From NCBI RefSeq assembly GCF_001428335.1, contig NZ_LMSG01000012.1, forward strand, positions 565,136-629,135: 64,000 bases of DNA, read 5' to 3'. This DNA comes from Arthrobacter sp. Soil762 (lineage in GTDB: Bacteria > Actinomycetota > Actinomycetes > Actinomycetales > Micrococcaceae). Positions 44,564 through 53,694 of this stretch are shown here, one piece after another (within the stretch, counting starts at the first letter, position 1; each line of letters opens with the position of its first letter). A program made the translations under genes and the position numbers. The notes under the pieces were generated by a model. The model had not been told where the DNA came from. It was given only the letters and a program-made list of their open reading frames with translations, and made no database searches.

Positions 44564-46269
44564 GAGCCCAACTCCATATTCTGATGAGAGTGTAGAATCC
44601 TGCCGTTGACGAGATCGATTCTTCGATCCACAAAATCTAGGGCCGCTTGGCGGTGTGTAACTACTATCACAGTCATCTCCCAAGGGATTCTACTAACTGC
44701 CTCCAAGATTGCCCTTTCAGTGTCCAAATCTAGCGCGCTGGTAGCCTCGTCTAAAATCAAAAGCGAAGGCTGTCTGTACAAAGCTCGCGCCAGACCCACC
44801 CTTTGTCGTTGGCCTCCAGATAGCCCTATTGACTTGGAGTCTATGAACGAATCAACTCCGGAAGGCAGTTGATCAACCAGCTCTTCAAGTTGCGTCATCC
44901 GAAGCACTCGAGCAAGAAGTTCGACATCAGCAGGGCGGTCCCAATGAATGTTCTCAGCCATCGTCCCGCGGCGAATTGGAACGTCCTGCGGAACAATACC
45001 AATAGACCGACGGAAGTCACCCCATGCGTCCACATTTAGGTCCGCACCATTTACCCGAATGATTCCAGCAGATGGTGGAAACAATCCTAGAAGGATGTCA
45101 AGCAGCGTTGTCTTTCCTGAGCCACTCGGTCCCAGAATCGCAACGCGCTCGCCCGAACGAATTACGAGATCAATTTCAGCAAGCGCAGCCACGTGTCGAC
45201 CGGGAAAAGAATGCGATACTCCGCGAAGAATAAACTCCGGCGGATCCTCTCCACTTCGGCTCGATGACCCTTCACTCGGCATCATGTCCAGCCCCGAGGA
45301 TCCGATATGAGAATCCGCCAGGCTGGCCATTCGTGCATCCCACTTTTCGATCCACGTGATTTGACCAAGAGCCGTGTTCAACTGATTCTGAACGGCCTGA
45401 ACTCTCGGGATTATTCGATAGAAAAGTGCTACAAACACCAAACCTAGCGTTATGTCCCCTTGTATAAGAAGTGCTAGGCCGACGACTAAGGCCAAGAATA
45501 CCGCCGCAACAGAATCAACCATGGTTCTTGTCGCTGAAGGCAGCATAATCTGACGCCGTCGCAGCCGCCCCAGCAGGTCAGCACTCTCTTGGGAGCGCAT
45601 CAGCCACTCGCGGTCGCTACCTGACTCACGCAAAAACTTTATGTCCGACAGAGATGAGGATACGTCCTCCGCAATCTCTGTCGTCGTTCCGGATAATCTT
45701 CGCTCATTTTGTCGAACATGCTTCAGTCGCAGGCGAAAAATAAGAGCTGAGACAACAATGAACAGAAATGCAAGGCCAAGTAGACTAGGTGTCAATACAG
45801 CAGATGCCGTAATGAGTATGATTACAACAACGCACGTTCCGATCCCTGAAAGCAAGGAATATACACCGTTCGAAAGCTGCGTGGCCTCTGACATAACAGC
45901 AGCCGTGATCTCGCCCTGGCCTAGCTTTCCAACTTGCAACCACGGCCCCGCCACTAGTCGTTCCATCAGATGACGCCGTGCTTTGGCTTCGACCGAGGTG
46001 GTAACCCGACTGATGAGAGAGTCACCAAGGTACTTCAGCAGGGTTGACAGGACGAGAAACACTGTCAATAGCGTCAGAATCGGAAGTAAGGAACCGATGG
46101 TCGGGCTACCCTGATTGAGCAAAGGGAGAATACTTGCTAATCCCAGTGCTTCGGCCACACCGCTCAGGGCCAAAACGATAATGGAGCCCACGGCAGTGAC
46201 CCTAAATGGCTTCACGAGCGCGAAATAATGCCGAAGGGCGCCAACGGGCTTCTTTATCATTTTATTCAC
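44560..46269 (-). CDS. ABC transporter, PglK/MsbA-like flippase candidate
   Basis: 569 residues: six membrane segments (about 1-300), then an ATPase with Walker A LGPSGSGKTTLLD, Q-loop VPQDVPIRRG, signature LSGGQRQRVGLARAL, Walker B LLILDEATSALD and H-loop VVVTHR. A half-size exporter acting as a homodimer. In a locus with a Wzy-like polymerase and no Wzx gene, it is the best candidate for flipping the lipid-linked repeat unit, as PglK does in N-glycan assembly. It starts at GTG overlapping the polymerase stop by four bases. Confidence 0.88.
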   Translation of the reverse strand: MNKMIKKPVGALRHYFALVKPFRVTAVGSIIVLALSGVAEALGLASILPLLNQGSPTIGSLLPILTLLTVFLVLSTLLKYLGDSLISRVTTSVEAKARRHLMERLVAGPWLQVGKLGQGEITAAVMSEATQLSNGVYSLLSGIGTCVVVIILITASAVLTPSLLGLAFLFIVVSALIFRLRLKHVRQNERRLSGTTTEIAEDVSSSLSDIKFLRESGSDREWLMRSQESADLLGRLRRRQIMLPSATRTMVDSVAAVFLALVVGLALLIQGDITLGLVFVALFYRIIPRVQAVQNQLNTALGQITWIEKWDARMASLADSHIGSSGLDMMPSEGSSSRSGEDPPEFILRGVSHSFPGRHVAALAEIDLVIRSGERVAILGPSGSGKTTLLDILLGLFPPSAGIIRVNGADLNVDAWGDFRRSIGIVPQDVPIRRGTMAENIHWDRPADVELLARVLRMTQLEELVDQLPSGVDSFIDSKSIGLSGGQRQRVGLARALYRQPSLLILDEATSALDLDTERAILEAVSRIPWEMTVIVVTHRQAALDFVDRRIDLVNGRILHSHQNMELGS

Positions 46270-47612
46270 AATTCTCTCTGTTCTCGGCTAGCAAGTATCG
46301 CCAGCGATAAGACAACCCACAGGAAACACACTGAAGGGGAGGTGCGGGCGGCTTCGATTTTTACTTCATCCAATAGAATGTACAGAACGATAACGGCAGC
46401 GCTCAGAGATGCTGTACGGCGGAGGAAAATTCCTCGCAAAAGCTTGCATAAGATCAAAGAAACCAACAATACGAAAAAGACAAGGATAACGATCCCACCG
46501 GACCACAGAAGCCACAGATAAAGACTGTGAGGAAAAGTTCCTATTTGCTCATATGGATAATCAAACCCGTTACCAATTAGACCCGACTCGACAAACCCCG
46601 GTAGTTGAGTGAAGTAGTCCCAAACACTCGCTCTGTTTAGAGTTGATTCTATGCTGCCATCGAGTTGAATCGAAGTAAGCCGTGCATATAGGGGCAATGT
46701 TGAAAGGGTTCCGATTGAAGCGAAGATCGCTACGGTCAGTCCGCCGACTACGGCTAGAGTCTTTCCGGCTGATTCACGGAATAGGAATGCCGATGTCAAA
46801 GCAAGCATTGGAACAACCGCGCACAGAATGACTATCGGACCTCTTGATTGCGTAGCCAGGAGAAGGATGAAGCTTGATACTAAAAGCGCACCGGATGCCA
46901 GCCTCCATATTCGACTATTATCAAAAAATATTGCCGTCAGGCCGAGTAAAATTATCGCACCGTAGAATTCTGCGACTAGTTCATAATCGCCTAAAGACCC
47001 CACGAATCTGCCTGCGTTGAACGTACCGACGTTCAACGCACGCCCGGTGCCGAGTAGATACAGGTCGTAGGTAACCGCGATGGCCCCGCCGGCTAAGACC
47101 GCGCGGCGGGCACTGGCAAATGAAGGCAATTGCGAAAGTGGGGTCCAAGAAATCAAGATTGCGAAAGTGATACCGCTTATCCATGGCATGAGGCTAAGCA
47201 GGCTTTGCGAATTAGACAACGTGGAAATGATCGCCCAGACCGCGAAGCCGATGAGGCTAAAGTGCACGGCGCCAAAGTTTGCGTTGCCCGGAGTTAAGGT
47301 CGCGGTTGCATTGAGTGTGCGCTTGTTGGCCGCAAAGCCAAAAGCCGTTATTAACGCTGTAAGCATAGACAGTAGTACTACGAAGTCAATTCCACCTATG
47401 TCGCGCTTGGCAACGACTAGCAAACAAGCGTTGAGAAAAAACATCAACATTAACTTTGGCCGGTTGCTCATGGTAGCCAACACAACGATTCCAGCCAAGG
47501 CTACTGCTGAAACGGCCGCCAACACGAGTGGGAACCGTCCCCACGCAACTAGAATGGCCAACACAAGGCCGGCGGCGCCTCCCCCTGCCCAACCCCAATG
47601 AGCTTTCGACAT
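46266..47612 (-). CDS. O-antigen polymerase/ligase-like membrane protein
   Basis: About 448 residues from the ATG at 47612 (MSKAHWGWAGGG), with CGGAGA upstream; in-frame starts as far as 47702 (GTG) are open. Ten to twelve membrane segments and a larger periplasmic-type loop after SLGDYELVAEFYGAIIL. LLATQSRGPIV and GFDYPYEQIGTFPHSLYLWL match the Wzy_C/O-antigen ligase pattern (sSRgp, then PHn/s). It most likely polymerises the lipid-linked repeat units on the outer face of the membrane. Confidence 0.82.
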   Translation of the reverse strand: MSKAHWGWAGGGAAGLVLAILVAWGRFPLVLAAVSAVALAGIVVLATMSNRPKLMLMFFLNACLLVVAKRDIGGIDFVVLLSMLTALITAFGFAANKRTLNATATLTPGNANFGAVHFSLIGFAVWAIISTLSNSQSLLSLMPWISGITFAILISWTPLSQLPSFASARRAVLAGGAIAVTYDLYLLGTGRALNVGTFNAGRFVGSLGDYELVAEFYGAIILLGLTAIFFDNSRIWRLASGALLVSSFILLLATQSRGPIVILCAVVPMLALTSAFLFRESAGKTLAVVGGLTVAIFASIGTLSTLPLYARLTSIQLDGSIESTLNRASVWDYFTQLPGFVESGLIGNGFDYPYEQIGTFPHSLYLWLLWSGGIVILVFFVLLVSLILCKLLRGIFLRRTASLSAAVIVLYILLDEVKIEAARTSPSVCFLWVVLSLAILASREQREL

Positions 47613-47745
47613 CTGGAATCTCCGAGGCTCGGGCTCATGTCCAAGATCCTGCGTCATGTGACTCTGATGGCTCATTGGCTTGAGGTTCATGCTCAGATTC
47701 ACAGAGCTTCGGACAGTCGCCGCGTCGGCATAGATGAAGGCTCAG

Positions 47746-48555
47746 TCACTTTTCGTCGCTCCATCCATTGTCCTTGATATCCCTACAAGCAACGATGAGG
47801 AACTCGAAGTTTCCGATAAGGTACCTGCGCCAAAGGCGTTTTGGTTGGCTGCACAGTCGAAAGAACCATTCGAAGCCGATCAAGCGAACCCATTTGGGGG
47901 CCTCCTTTACAGTCCCCGCGGCAAAATCAAACGCCGCGCCGACTGCGATCGTAGTGGCACCAATAGAGGCTGCCAAGCGTCGCGCTTCCCAGTCCTGTTT
48001 GGGTGTTCCCAGGCCCACCCACACAATGTCGGGCGTGGTGGTACTGATCCGAAGATCCTGTAATTCCAGCTCTGGCCCGCTCAGAGGTCGATACGGGGGG
48101 CTCTCAATTCCGACAATGTCGCATCCAGGGTATCTTGTCGACAATGTGTCTTGAAGCCGGGCCAAAACTTCGGGCGACGAGCCAAGAAGGAAGTGTCGAA
48201 TTCCATATTGTCGGCCTACATCAAAAACGTCAAGGAACAGCTGCGGGCCCCTTACGTGGTGCAGTCTGGGCGTCTTCCTTCGCAATCTGGAGAGGATAGT
48301 GAGTGGCTTGCCATCCGGTAAGTTAAGGGCTCCCGTTGAAAACAAATCCGCATATTGACGGTCTCGTGCGGCAAGTGAAGTCGTGTAGGCATTAACAAGA
48401 TGTACGTGGACCGCGGACGAGCCCTTCGATCGCTGGGCAAGGGCGCAAAGGCCGTGAGCTGCCTCAGTCCCAGTACCAGACGCAAGTGAGACTGGGCCGA
48501 ATTGCTGAAATCCGACTGGCCACAGCGAAGGCCCAACAGTTGAGACTGGCGTCAT
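47746..48555 (-). CDS. WecB/TagA/CpsF-family glycosyltransferase
   Basis: About 269 residues from the ATG at 48555 (MTPVSTVGPS), with AAGGA ten bases upstream. Family motifs: HLVNAYTTSLAARDRQYADL, LPDGKPLTILSR with the catalytic Asp, GPQLFLDVFD, FLLGSSPEVLARL and VGLGTPKQDWEARRL. These GT26 enzymes add the second sugar (ManNAc or glucuronate-like) to an undecaprenyl-linked sugar. First gene of the minus-strand set, divergent from gmd with a 299-base gap in which I see no clear operator. Confidence 0.9.
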   Translation of the reverse strand: MTPVSTVGPSLWPVGFQQFGPVSLASGTGTEAAHGLCALAQRSKGSSAVHVHLVNAYTTSLAARDRQYADLFSTGALNLPDGKPLTILSRLRRKTPRLHHVRGPQLFLDVFDVGRQYGIRHFLLGSSPEVLARLQDTLSTRYPGCDIVGIESPPYRPLSGPELELQDLRISTTTPDIVWVGLGTPKQDWEARRLAASIGATTIAVGAAFDFAAGTVKEAPKWVRLIGFEWFFRLCSQPKRLWRRYLIGNFEFLIVACRDIKDNGWSDEK

Positions 48556-48854
48556 TTCCCCAAGATCCTTTGTTGATTTAGCCAGCAACGTCTGCGCGAA
48601 TGCTACCGGCGCAATCACGAACAAGGCTGCGGCATTCCCCAATGCGTCGACTACGTTGGCAGGCGTGCAAGCCAACGTCTAAGCCAAGGATACCCGCCAG
48701 ACCCGAACGCAAGCGAATCCCGCCGTCATGGGTCGGCGCCGTTGAGTGAAACGCATGATCCATTGGCTAGGATGTCTGCAGGGTCATCCGCTGAGCCAAC
48801 TGCTGCCGGCACCAGACGCCACTTCGACACATCGACAAAATCATGGGGATAGTA

Positions 48855-49883
48855 ATGATAAAACGCGCACTTATAACGGGCATCACAGGGCAGGATGGCT
48901 CTTATCTTGCGGAACTTTTGCTAAAAAAAGGCTACGAAGTGCACGGTCTGATCCGGCGGGCATCGACGTTTAACACCGCGCGCGTTGATCACCTCTACGT
49001 CGACCCGCACGATTCGAATGCGAAGCTATTTCTCCACTACGGCGATCTGAGCGATGGAGCACGGCTGGTAACCCTTCTCGCTGAAATCAAGCCCGACGAG
49101 GTCTATAACTTGGCGGCACAATCCCACGTCCGGGTCTCCTTCGATGAACCCGAGCACACCGCTGACACAACGGGAGTTGGGACAATTCGCCTTCTGGAGG
49201 CTGTCCGAATGTCCGGCATCGAAACCAGGTTCTATCAGGCATCATCATCGGAAATGTTTGGCGCCACGCCTCCCCCCCAGAACGAAGACACTCCGTTCTA
49301 CCCTCGTTCACCGTATGGAGCAGCGAAGGTATATAGCTACTGGATTACCAAGAACTACCGTGAGGCTTACGGCATGTTCGCCGTCAATGGCATCCTGTTC
49401 AACCACGAATCGCCACGCCGAGGTGAAACTTTCGTAACCCGAAAGATTACGCGTGCTGTCGCCGCCATCAAAGCCGGCAAGCAAGACCTGCTGTATATGG
49501 GAAACCTCGACGCCGTTCGTGACTGGGGTTACGCTGCGGAATACGTCGAGGGCATGTGGCGCATGCTCCAGGCCGACGAGCCCGACGACTTTGTGCTGGC
49601 AACTGGCGGCAACTACACAGTGCGCGATTTCCTTCAGATTTCATTTGAGCATGCCGGCTTGAACTGGGAAACCCATGTCCGCTTTGATGAGCGATACCTG
49701 CGTCCAACGGAAGTTGACGCTCTTGTCGGAGACGCTTCTAAAGCGCAGGAAAAGCTTGGCTGGAAGGCATCGGTTCATACGCCAGAGTTGGCGCGAATCA
49801 TGGTCGACGCTGACATGGAAGCCCTCAAGCATGCAGGGAATCACTGGATTGACGCCGTCGAGCTCGAAAGCTGGAAGAACTAG
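48855..49883 (+). CDS. gmd: GDP-mannose 4,6-dehydratase
   Basis: 342 residues from the ATG at 48855 ([20 protein letters not shown]), with GGGGAT upstream; 48843 is an alternative. It is full length, with the NADP site [21 protein letters not shown] split as usual, [19 protein letters not shown], the catalytic Tyr/Lys in [13 protein letters not shown], and [16 protein letters not shown]. It makes GDP-4-keto-6-deoxymannose, the precursor of GDP-L-fucose. Its stop overlaps the fcl GTG start by one base. Confidence 0.96.
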   Translation: MIKRALITGITGQDGSYLAELLLKKGYEVHGLIRRASTFNTARVDHLYVDPHDSNAKLFLHYGDLSDGARLVTLLAEIKPDEVYNLAAQSHVRVSFDEPEHTADTTGVGTIRLLEAVRMSGIETRFYQASSSEMFGATPPPQNEDTPFYPRSPYGAAKVYSYWITKNYREAYGMFAVNGILFNHESPRRGETFVTRKITRAVAAIKAGKQDLLYMGNLDAVRDWGYAAEYVEGMWRMLQADEPDDFVLATGGNYTVRDFLQISFEHAGLNWETHVRFDERYLRPTEVDALVGDASKAQEKLGWKASVHTPELARIMVDADMEALKHAGNHWIDAVELESWKN

Positions 49884-50857
49884 TGGCCGACGACGTCACC
49901 TTCAAACCAACATTGCTGGACCGCTCCTCGACCTTCTACGTCGCAGGTCATCGGGGACTTGTTGGTTCTGCCGTCTGGCGGAACCTAGAAGCCGAAGGCT
50001 TCACGAATCTTCTCGGGCGCACCTCCTCCGAACTCGACTTGAAGGATCGCGACGCGGTTTTCGCTTTCTTTGCGGAGTCAAAGCCTCGCTACGTAGTGCT
50101 CGCGGCTGCCAAGGTCGGCGGTATTCTTGCAAATAGTACTTATCCGGTTGATTTCCTTAGTGACAACTTGAGGATCCAGGTAAACGTCCTCGATGCAGCA
50201 CGGGAACATAACGTGGAGCGTCTCCTGTTTTTGGGTTCTTCCTGCATCTATCCGAAATTTGCGGAACAACCGATACGCGAAGATTCCCTCCTCACGGGGC
50301 ACTTGGAACAAACCAACGATGCATATGCAATTGCCAAAATTGCAGGAATCATGCAGATTCAGGCTACTCGCCGGCAATACGGTCTTCCGTGGATCTCGGC
50401 CATGCCAACCAATCTGTACGGACCGGGAGACAACTTCTCACCTACAGGTTCACACGTCTTGCCTGCCTTGATAAGACGCTACGACGAGGCGGCAAGGTCC
50501 GGCGCGCAGGTCGTAACTAACTGGGGAACCGGCTCGCCGCGTAGGGAGTTCCTGCATGTGGACGACATGGCAGCAGCTTGCCTTTACCTACTGGAAAACT
50601 ACGACGGTCCTTCGCAGGTCAATGTGGGGACTGGAAACGATGTGACCATTCGTGAGCTTGCGTCATTAGTTGCATCTGCGGTCGGCTACACGGGCGAAAT
50701 TGCATGGGATACGAGCAAGCCCGATGGAACGCCTAGAAAACTGCTCGACGTTTCCACGTTGACCGACGCCGGATGGACCGCTTCGATTGGACTTGAATAC
50801 GGAATTCAAACAACAGTCGAATGGTTCAGAAACAATACTGTGTCTGTTCGCAGCTAA
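49883..50857 (+). CDS. fcl: GDP-L-fucose synthase
   Basis: 324 residues starting at GTG. NADP site [16 protein letters not shown], catalytic Ser/Tyr/Lys in [12 protein letters not shown] and [10 protein letters not shown], then [20 protein letters not shown] and [14 protein letters not shown]. Epimerase-reductase that completes GDP-L-fucose from the Gmd product. Donor for the GT11 enzymes at 33.3-34.0 and 42.8-43.7 kb. Confidence 0.95.
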   Translation: MADDVTFKPTLLDRSSTFYVAGHRGLVGSAVWRNLEAEGFTNLLGRTSSELDLKDRDAVFAFFAESKPRYVVLAAAKVGGILANSTYPVDFLSDNLRIQVNVLDAAREHNVERLLFLGSSCIYPKFAEQPIREDSLLTGHLEQTNDAYAIAKIAGIMQIQATRRQYGLPWISAMPTNLYGPGDNFSPTGSHVLPALIRRYDEAARSGAQVVTNWGTGSPRREFLHVDDMAAACLYLLENYDGPSQVNVGTGNDVTIRELASLVASAVGYTGEIAWDTSKPDGTPRKLLDVSTLTDAGWTASIGLEYGIQTTVEWFRNNTVSVRS

Positions 50858-50884
50858 GTCGTTGTTTGGAATGGGGGATGCTCG

Positions 50885-52321
50885 GTGAGTGAGGACGCCA
50901 ATTGGCGCAGGCGTTCGTCAAGGCTCTTACGAATAGTTGATGCCTTCATCGTTGTATGGGCCGTCGTCGGGGCATTCCTGATACGGTTCGGCCTTGACCC
51001 TGAATCGAGTACCGCTGGCCGAGACGTCCCTTACGTCTGGCTTTCCGTGGTCCTTGCCGCTGGATGGTGGTTCATGCTGGGAGCTTGGAATAGTCGGCAG
51101 AGCAGGATTCTAGGGTCGGGGCCGGACGAATACAAGCGAGTCGCTGCAGCCTCGCTTTGGTTGTTCGGCATCATCGCCATAGTTTCCTACGTCTTCCGAA
51201 TTGACACGGCACGTGGGTACGTAGGGCTGGCGCTGCCCGTGGGGCTAATCGGCCTTCTGCTTGGTCGGTGGTTGATCAGGCAACACCTAACTGTCAGGCG
51301 GGGGCAAGGCCAAAGTATGTCCCGGCTACTCCTGGTGGGTGGGCCGGGTGCCGTCTCGCACTTGGCATCGACACTGCATGGCGCCAAGCACGCGGGCTAC
51401 CTCCCAGTCGCGGTGTACATGCCGGGAGAGCACTCTGCCGCTGGGGTGGAACCGAACTCGGGGCTGACCATAGTGGGCCACAAACCGGACACGCAGTCCA
51501 TAGTTGCTGCGTTGGAAGCCTGCGGCGCCGATGCGGTAGCGGTGTCTGCGGGCGTTCAATTGCATCCTCAGACTCTCCGTCATTTGGGATGGGAGTTGGC
51601 GGCTCGGAACATTGGGCTGATAATGGCCCCCGCCCTCACAGACATTGCTGGACCTCGGATACATACGCAGCAGGTCGCAGGCTTACCTCTAATTCATGTC
51701 ACGACGCCGACACTTGAAGCAGGACAACGAGTCGCGAAGCGGCTTTTTGACCTTTTTGCAGCTGGCCTTCTGCTATTACTTGCATCACCAGTAATGATCC
51801 TAGTTGCCGTCCTGGTAAAACTGGAAAGCGGGGGTCCCGTACTTTTCCGTCAGGAACGAGTGGGTATAGAAGGGAACCACTTCTATATGCTCAAGTTCCG
51901 GTCAATGGTGATCGACGCCGAAGCCCGCCTAACCGATTTGGCCTGGAAGAACGAGGGCAGCGGCCCTCTCTTCAAAATGAAGAATGACCCACGTGTGACA
52001 CCCATGGGAAGATTCCTGAGGCGATTCAGCGTGGATGAATTGCCTCAGCTGTTTAACGTCCTCAGTGGATCAATGAGTCTTGTCGGCCCACGCCCTCCGC
52101 TTCCCCTGGAGGTCGCGGCCTATGAAAACGACGTTCGCCGTCGTCTGCTGGTCAAGCCTGGGCTCACAGGACTGTGGCAAGTCAGTGGCCGCTCCAACCT
52201 GTCATGGCAGGACTCAGTCCGCTTGGACTTGTACTACGTAGAAAATTGGTCGCTGGCGGGCGACCTCGTTATTATCCTCCGAACCGTCCGCGCTGTTTTT
52301 CGCAGCACAGGCGCTTACTGA
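50885..52321 (+). CDS. Polyprenyl glycosylphosphotransferase (initiating sugar-phosphate transferase)
   Basis: 478 residues, GTG start. Five membrane segments: four N-terminal (about 15-140) and one before the catalytic domain, with a Rossmann-like CoA-binding-type middle (MSRLLLVGGPGAVSHLAS). The C-terminal bac_transf domain has KRLFDLFAAGLLLLLASP, FRQERVGIEGNHFYMLKFRS and DELPQLFNVLSGSMSLVGPR. It starts glycan assembly by placing sugar-1-phosphate on undecaprenyl phosphate, WbaP/CpsE style. Confidence 0.93.
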   Translation: MSEDANWRRRSSRLLRIVDAFIVVWAVVGAFLIRFGLDPESSTAGRDVPYVWLSVVLAAGWWFMLGAWNSRQSRILGSGPDEYKRVAAASLWLFGIIAIVSYVFRIDTARGYVGLALPVGLIGLLLGRWLIRQHLTVRRGQGQSMSRLLLVGGPGAVSHLASTLHGAKHAGYLPVAVYMPGEHSAAGVEPNSGLTIVGHKPDTQSIVAALEACGADAVAVSAGVQLHPQTLRHLGWELAARNIGLIMAPALTDIAGPRIHTQQVAGLPLIHVTTPTLEAGQRVAKRLFDLFAAGLLLLLASPVMILVAVLVKLESGGPVLFRQERVGIEGNHFYMLKFRSMVIDAEARLTDLAWKNEGSGPLFKMKNDPRVTPMGRFLRRFSVDELPQLFNVLSGSMSLVGPRPPLPLEVAAYENDVRRRLLVKPGLTGLWQVSGRSNLSWQDSVRLDLYYVENWSLAGDLVIILRTVRAVFRSTGAY

Positions 52322-52378
52322 TCTCGCTGATCTCATTTCGGCGTGGACAACTGACCTATTGGGGAAGGAACCATTACA

Positions 52379-53692
52379 ATGCGCATATCTGTAATAGGGT
52401 GCGGCTATCTGGGCGCTGTTCATGCGGCCTGCATGGCGAAGTTGGGCCACGAGGTGGTCGGAATTGATGTGGACGCGCGGAAAATCGCAGAACTCTCCGC
52501 AGCACGTGCGCCCTTTTACGAGCCAGGCCTTGAAGACCTCCTCAGGGAGGTTCAGGAAACAGGACGGCTATCGTTCACCACAGACTTAGCAGCTGCCGCA
52601 GGAAGCGCCGTGCACTTCATTTGTGTGGGCACGCCGCAGAAAAAGGGAGAAAACGGTGCTGACCTCAAATACGTGGACGCGGCCACAACAGGACTCCTTC
52701 CCTACCTTTCCCCAGGCGACATCGTGGTGGGGAAATCCACGGTTCCGGTGGGAACGGCCTCACGTCTGGCGGACCTTCTCAGCGGAGAACAACCTGAGGC
52801 GCATCTGGTCTGGAATCCGGAGTTTCTTCGTGAAGGCCACGCAGTTGCGGATACTCTCCACCCTGACCGATTCGTGTACGGAGTTTCCAACGGTTCAGAA
52901 GACCATCCGGCAGTTGCCGTCCTGGACGCCGTTTACTCGGCTCCTCTCGCAGCAGGGACTCCCCGTCTCGTGACCGACCATCCGACCGCGGAGCTCGTCA
53001 AGGCGGCCGCAAACTCCTTCCTTGCCACAAAGATTTCATTCATCAACGCCATGGCTGAAGTCTGCGAAGCAGCAGGAGCAGACGTCACACAACTCGCCGA
53101 CGCTATCGGCATGGATGACCGGATCGGCCGGAAGTTCCTTAACGCCGGCATCGGATTTGGCGGAGGCTGTCTACCTAAGGACATCCGCGCGTTTATGGCC
53201 CGAGCCGGAGAGCTTGGCGCCGATCAAGCGCTGACATTCCTCCGCGAGGTAGATGCCATCAACATGCGCCGGAGAACCCGAGTGGTTGAGCTTGCGCGCC
53301 ATTTATGCGACGGGTCCCTGCTGGGCAAGCGAGTCACCGTGCTTGGCGCCGCATTCAAGCCTGAAAGCGACGACGTTCGCGATTCGCCTGCCCTCAGCAT
53401 TGCGGCACAACTTCAGCTGCAAGGCGCTGTGGTGACCGTGACGGATCCGAAGGCTCTGGCCAACGCCGCACGTAGATTCCCAGAGCTCCACTATGAAGCC
53501 GACACTTGGGCTGCAGTCCAGAATGCGGATGCTTTGCTGTTGCTTACAGAGTGGCAGGAGTACCGCGACTTGGACCCCTACGAGTTGGCGGGGTCAGTTT
53601 CGTCACCCCGGGTCCTCGATGGCCGCAACGTTTTGGACGCGGCCAAGTGGCGGGCTGCTGGATGGAACTACCGTGGATTAGGACGGCCCTGA
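52379..53692 (+). CDS. ugd: UDP-glucose 6-dehydrogenase
   Basis: 437 residues with GGGGAAGG before the ATG. NAD site ISVIGCGYLGAVHAACMAKL, FICVGTPQ, GKSTVPVGT, WNPEFLREGHAV and the catalytic cysteine in GFGGGCLPKDIRAF. Converts UDP-glucose to UDP-glucuronate, indicating an acidic sugar in the glycan. GalU at 57104 supplies its substrate. Confidence 0.95.
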   Translation: MRISVIGCGYLGAVHAACMAKLGHEVVGIDVDARKIAELSAARAPFYEPGLEDLLREVQETGRLSFTTDLAAAAGSAVHFICVGTPQKKGENGADLKYVDAATTGLLPYLSPGDIVVGKSTVPVGTASRLADLLSGEQPEAHLVWNPEFLREGHAVADTLHPDRFVYGVSNGSEDHPAVAVLDAVYSAPLAAGTPRLVTDHPTAELVKAAANSFLATKISFINAMAEVCEAAGADVTQLADAIGMDDRIGRKFLNAGIGFGGGCLPKDIRAFMARAGELGADQALTFLREVDAINMRRRTRVVELARHLCDGSLLGKRVTVLGAAFKPESDDVRDSPALSIAAQLQLQGAVVTVTDPKALANAARRFPELHYEADTWAAVQNADALLLLTEWQEYRDLDPYELAGSVSSPRVLDGRNVLDAAKWRAAGWNYRGLGRP

Positions 53693-53694
53693 CG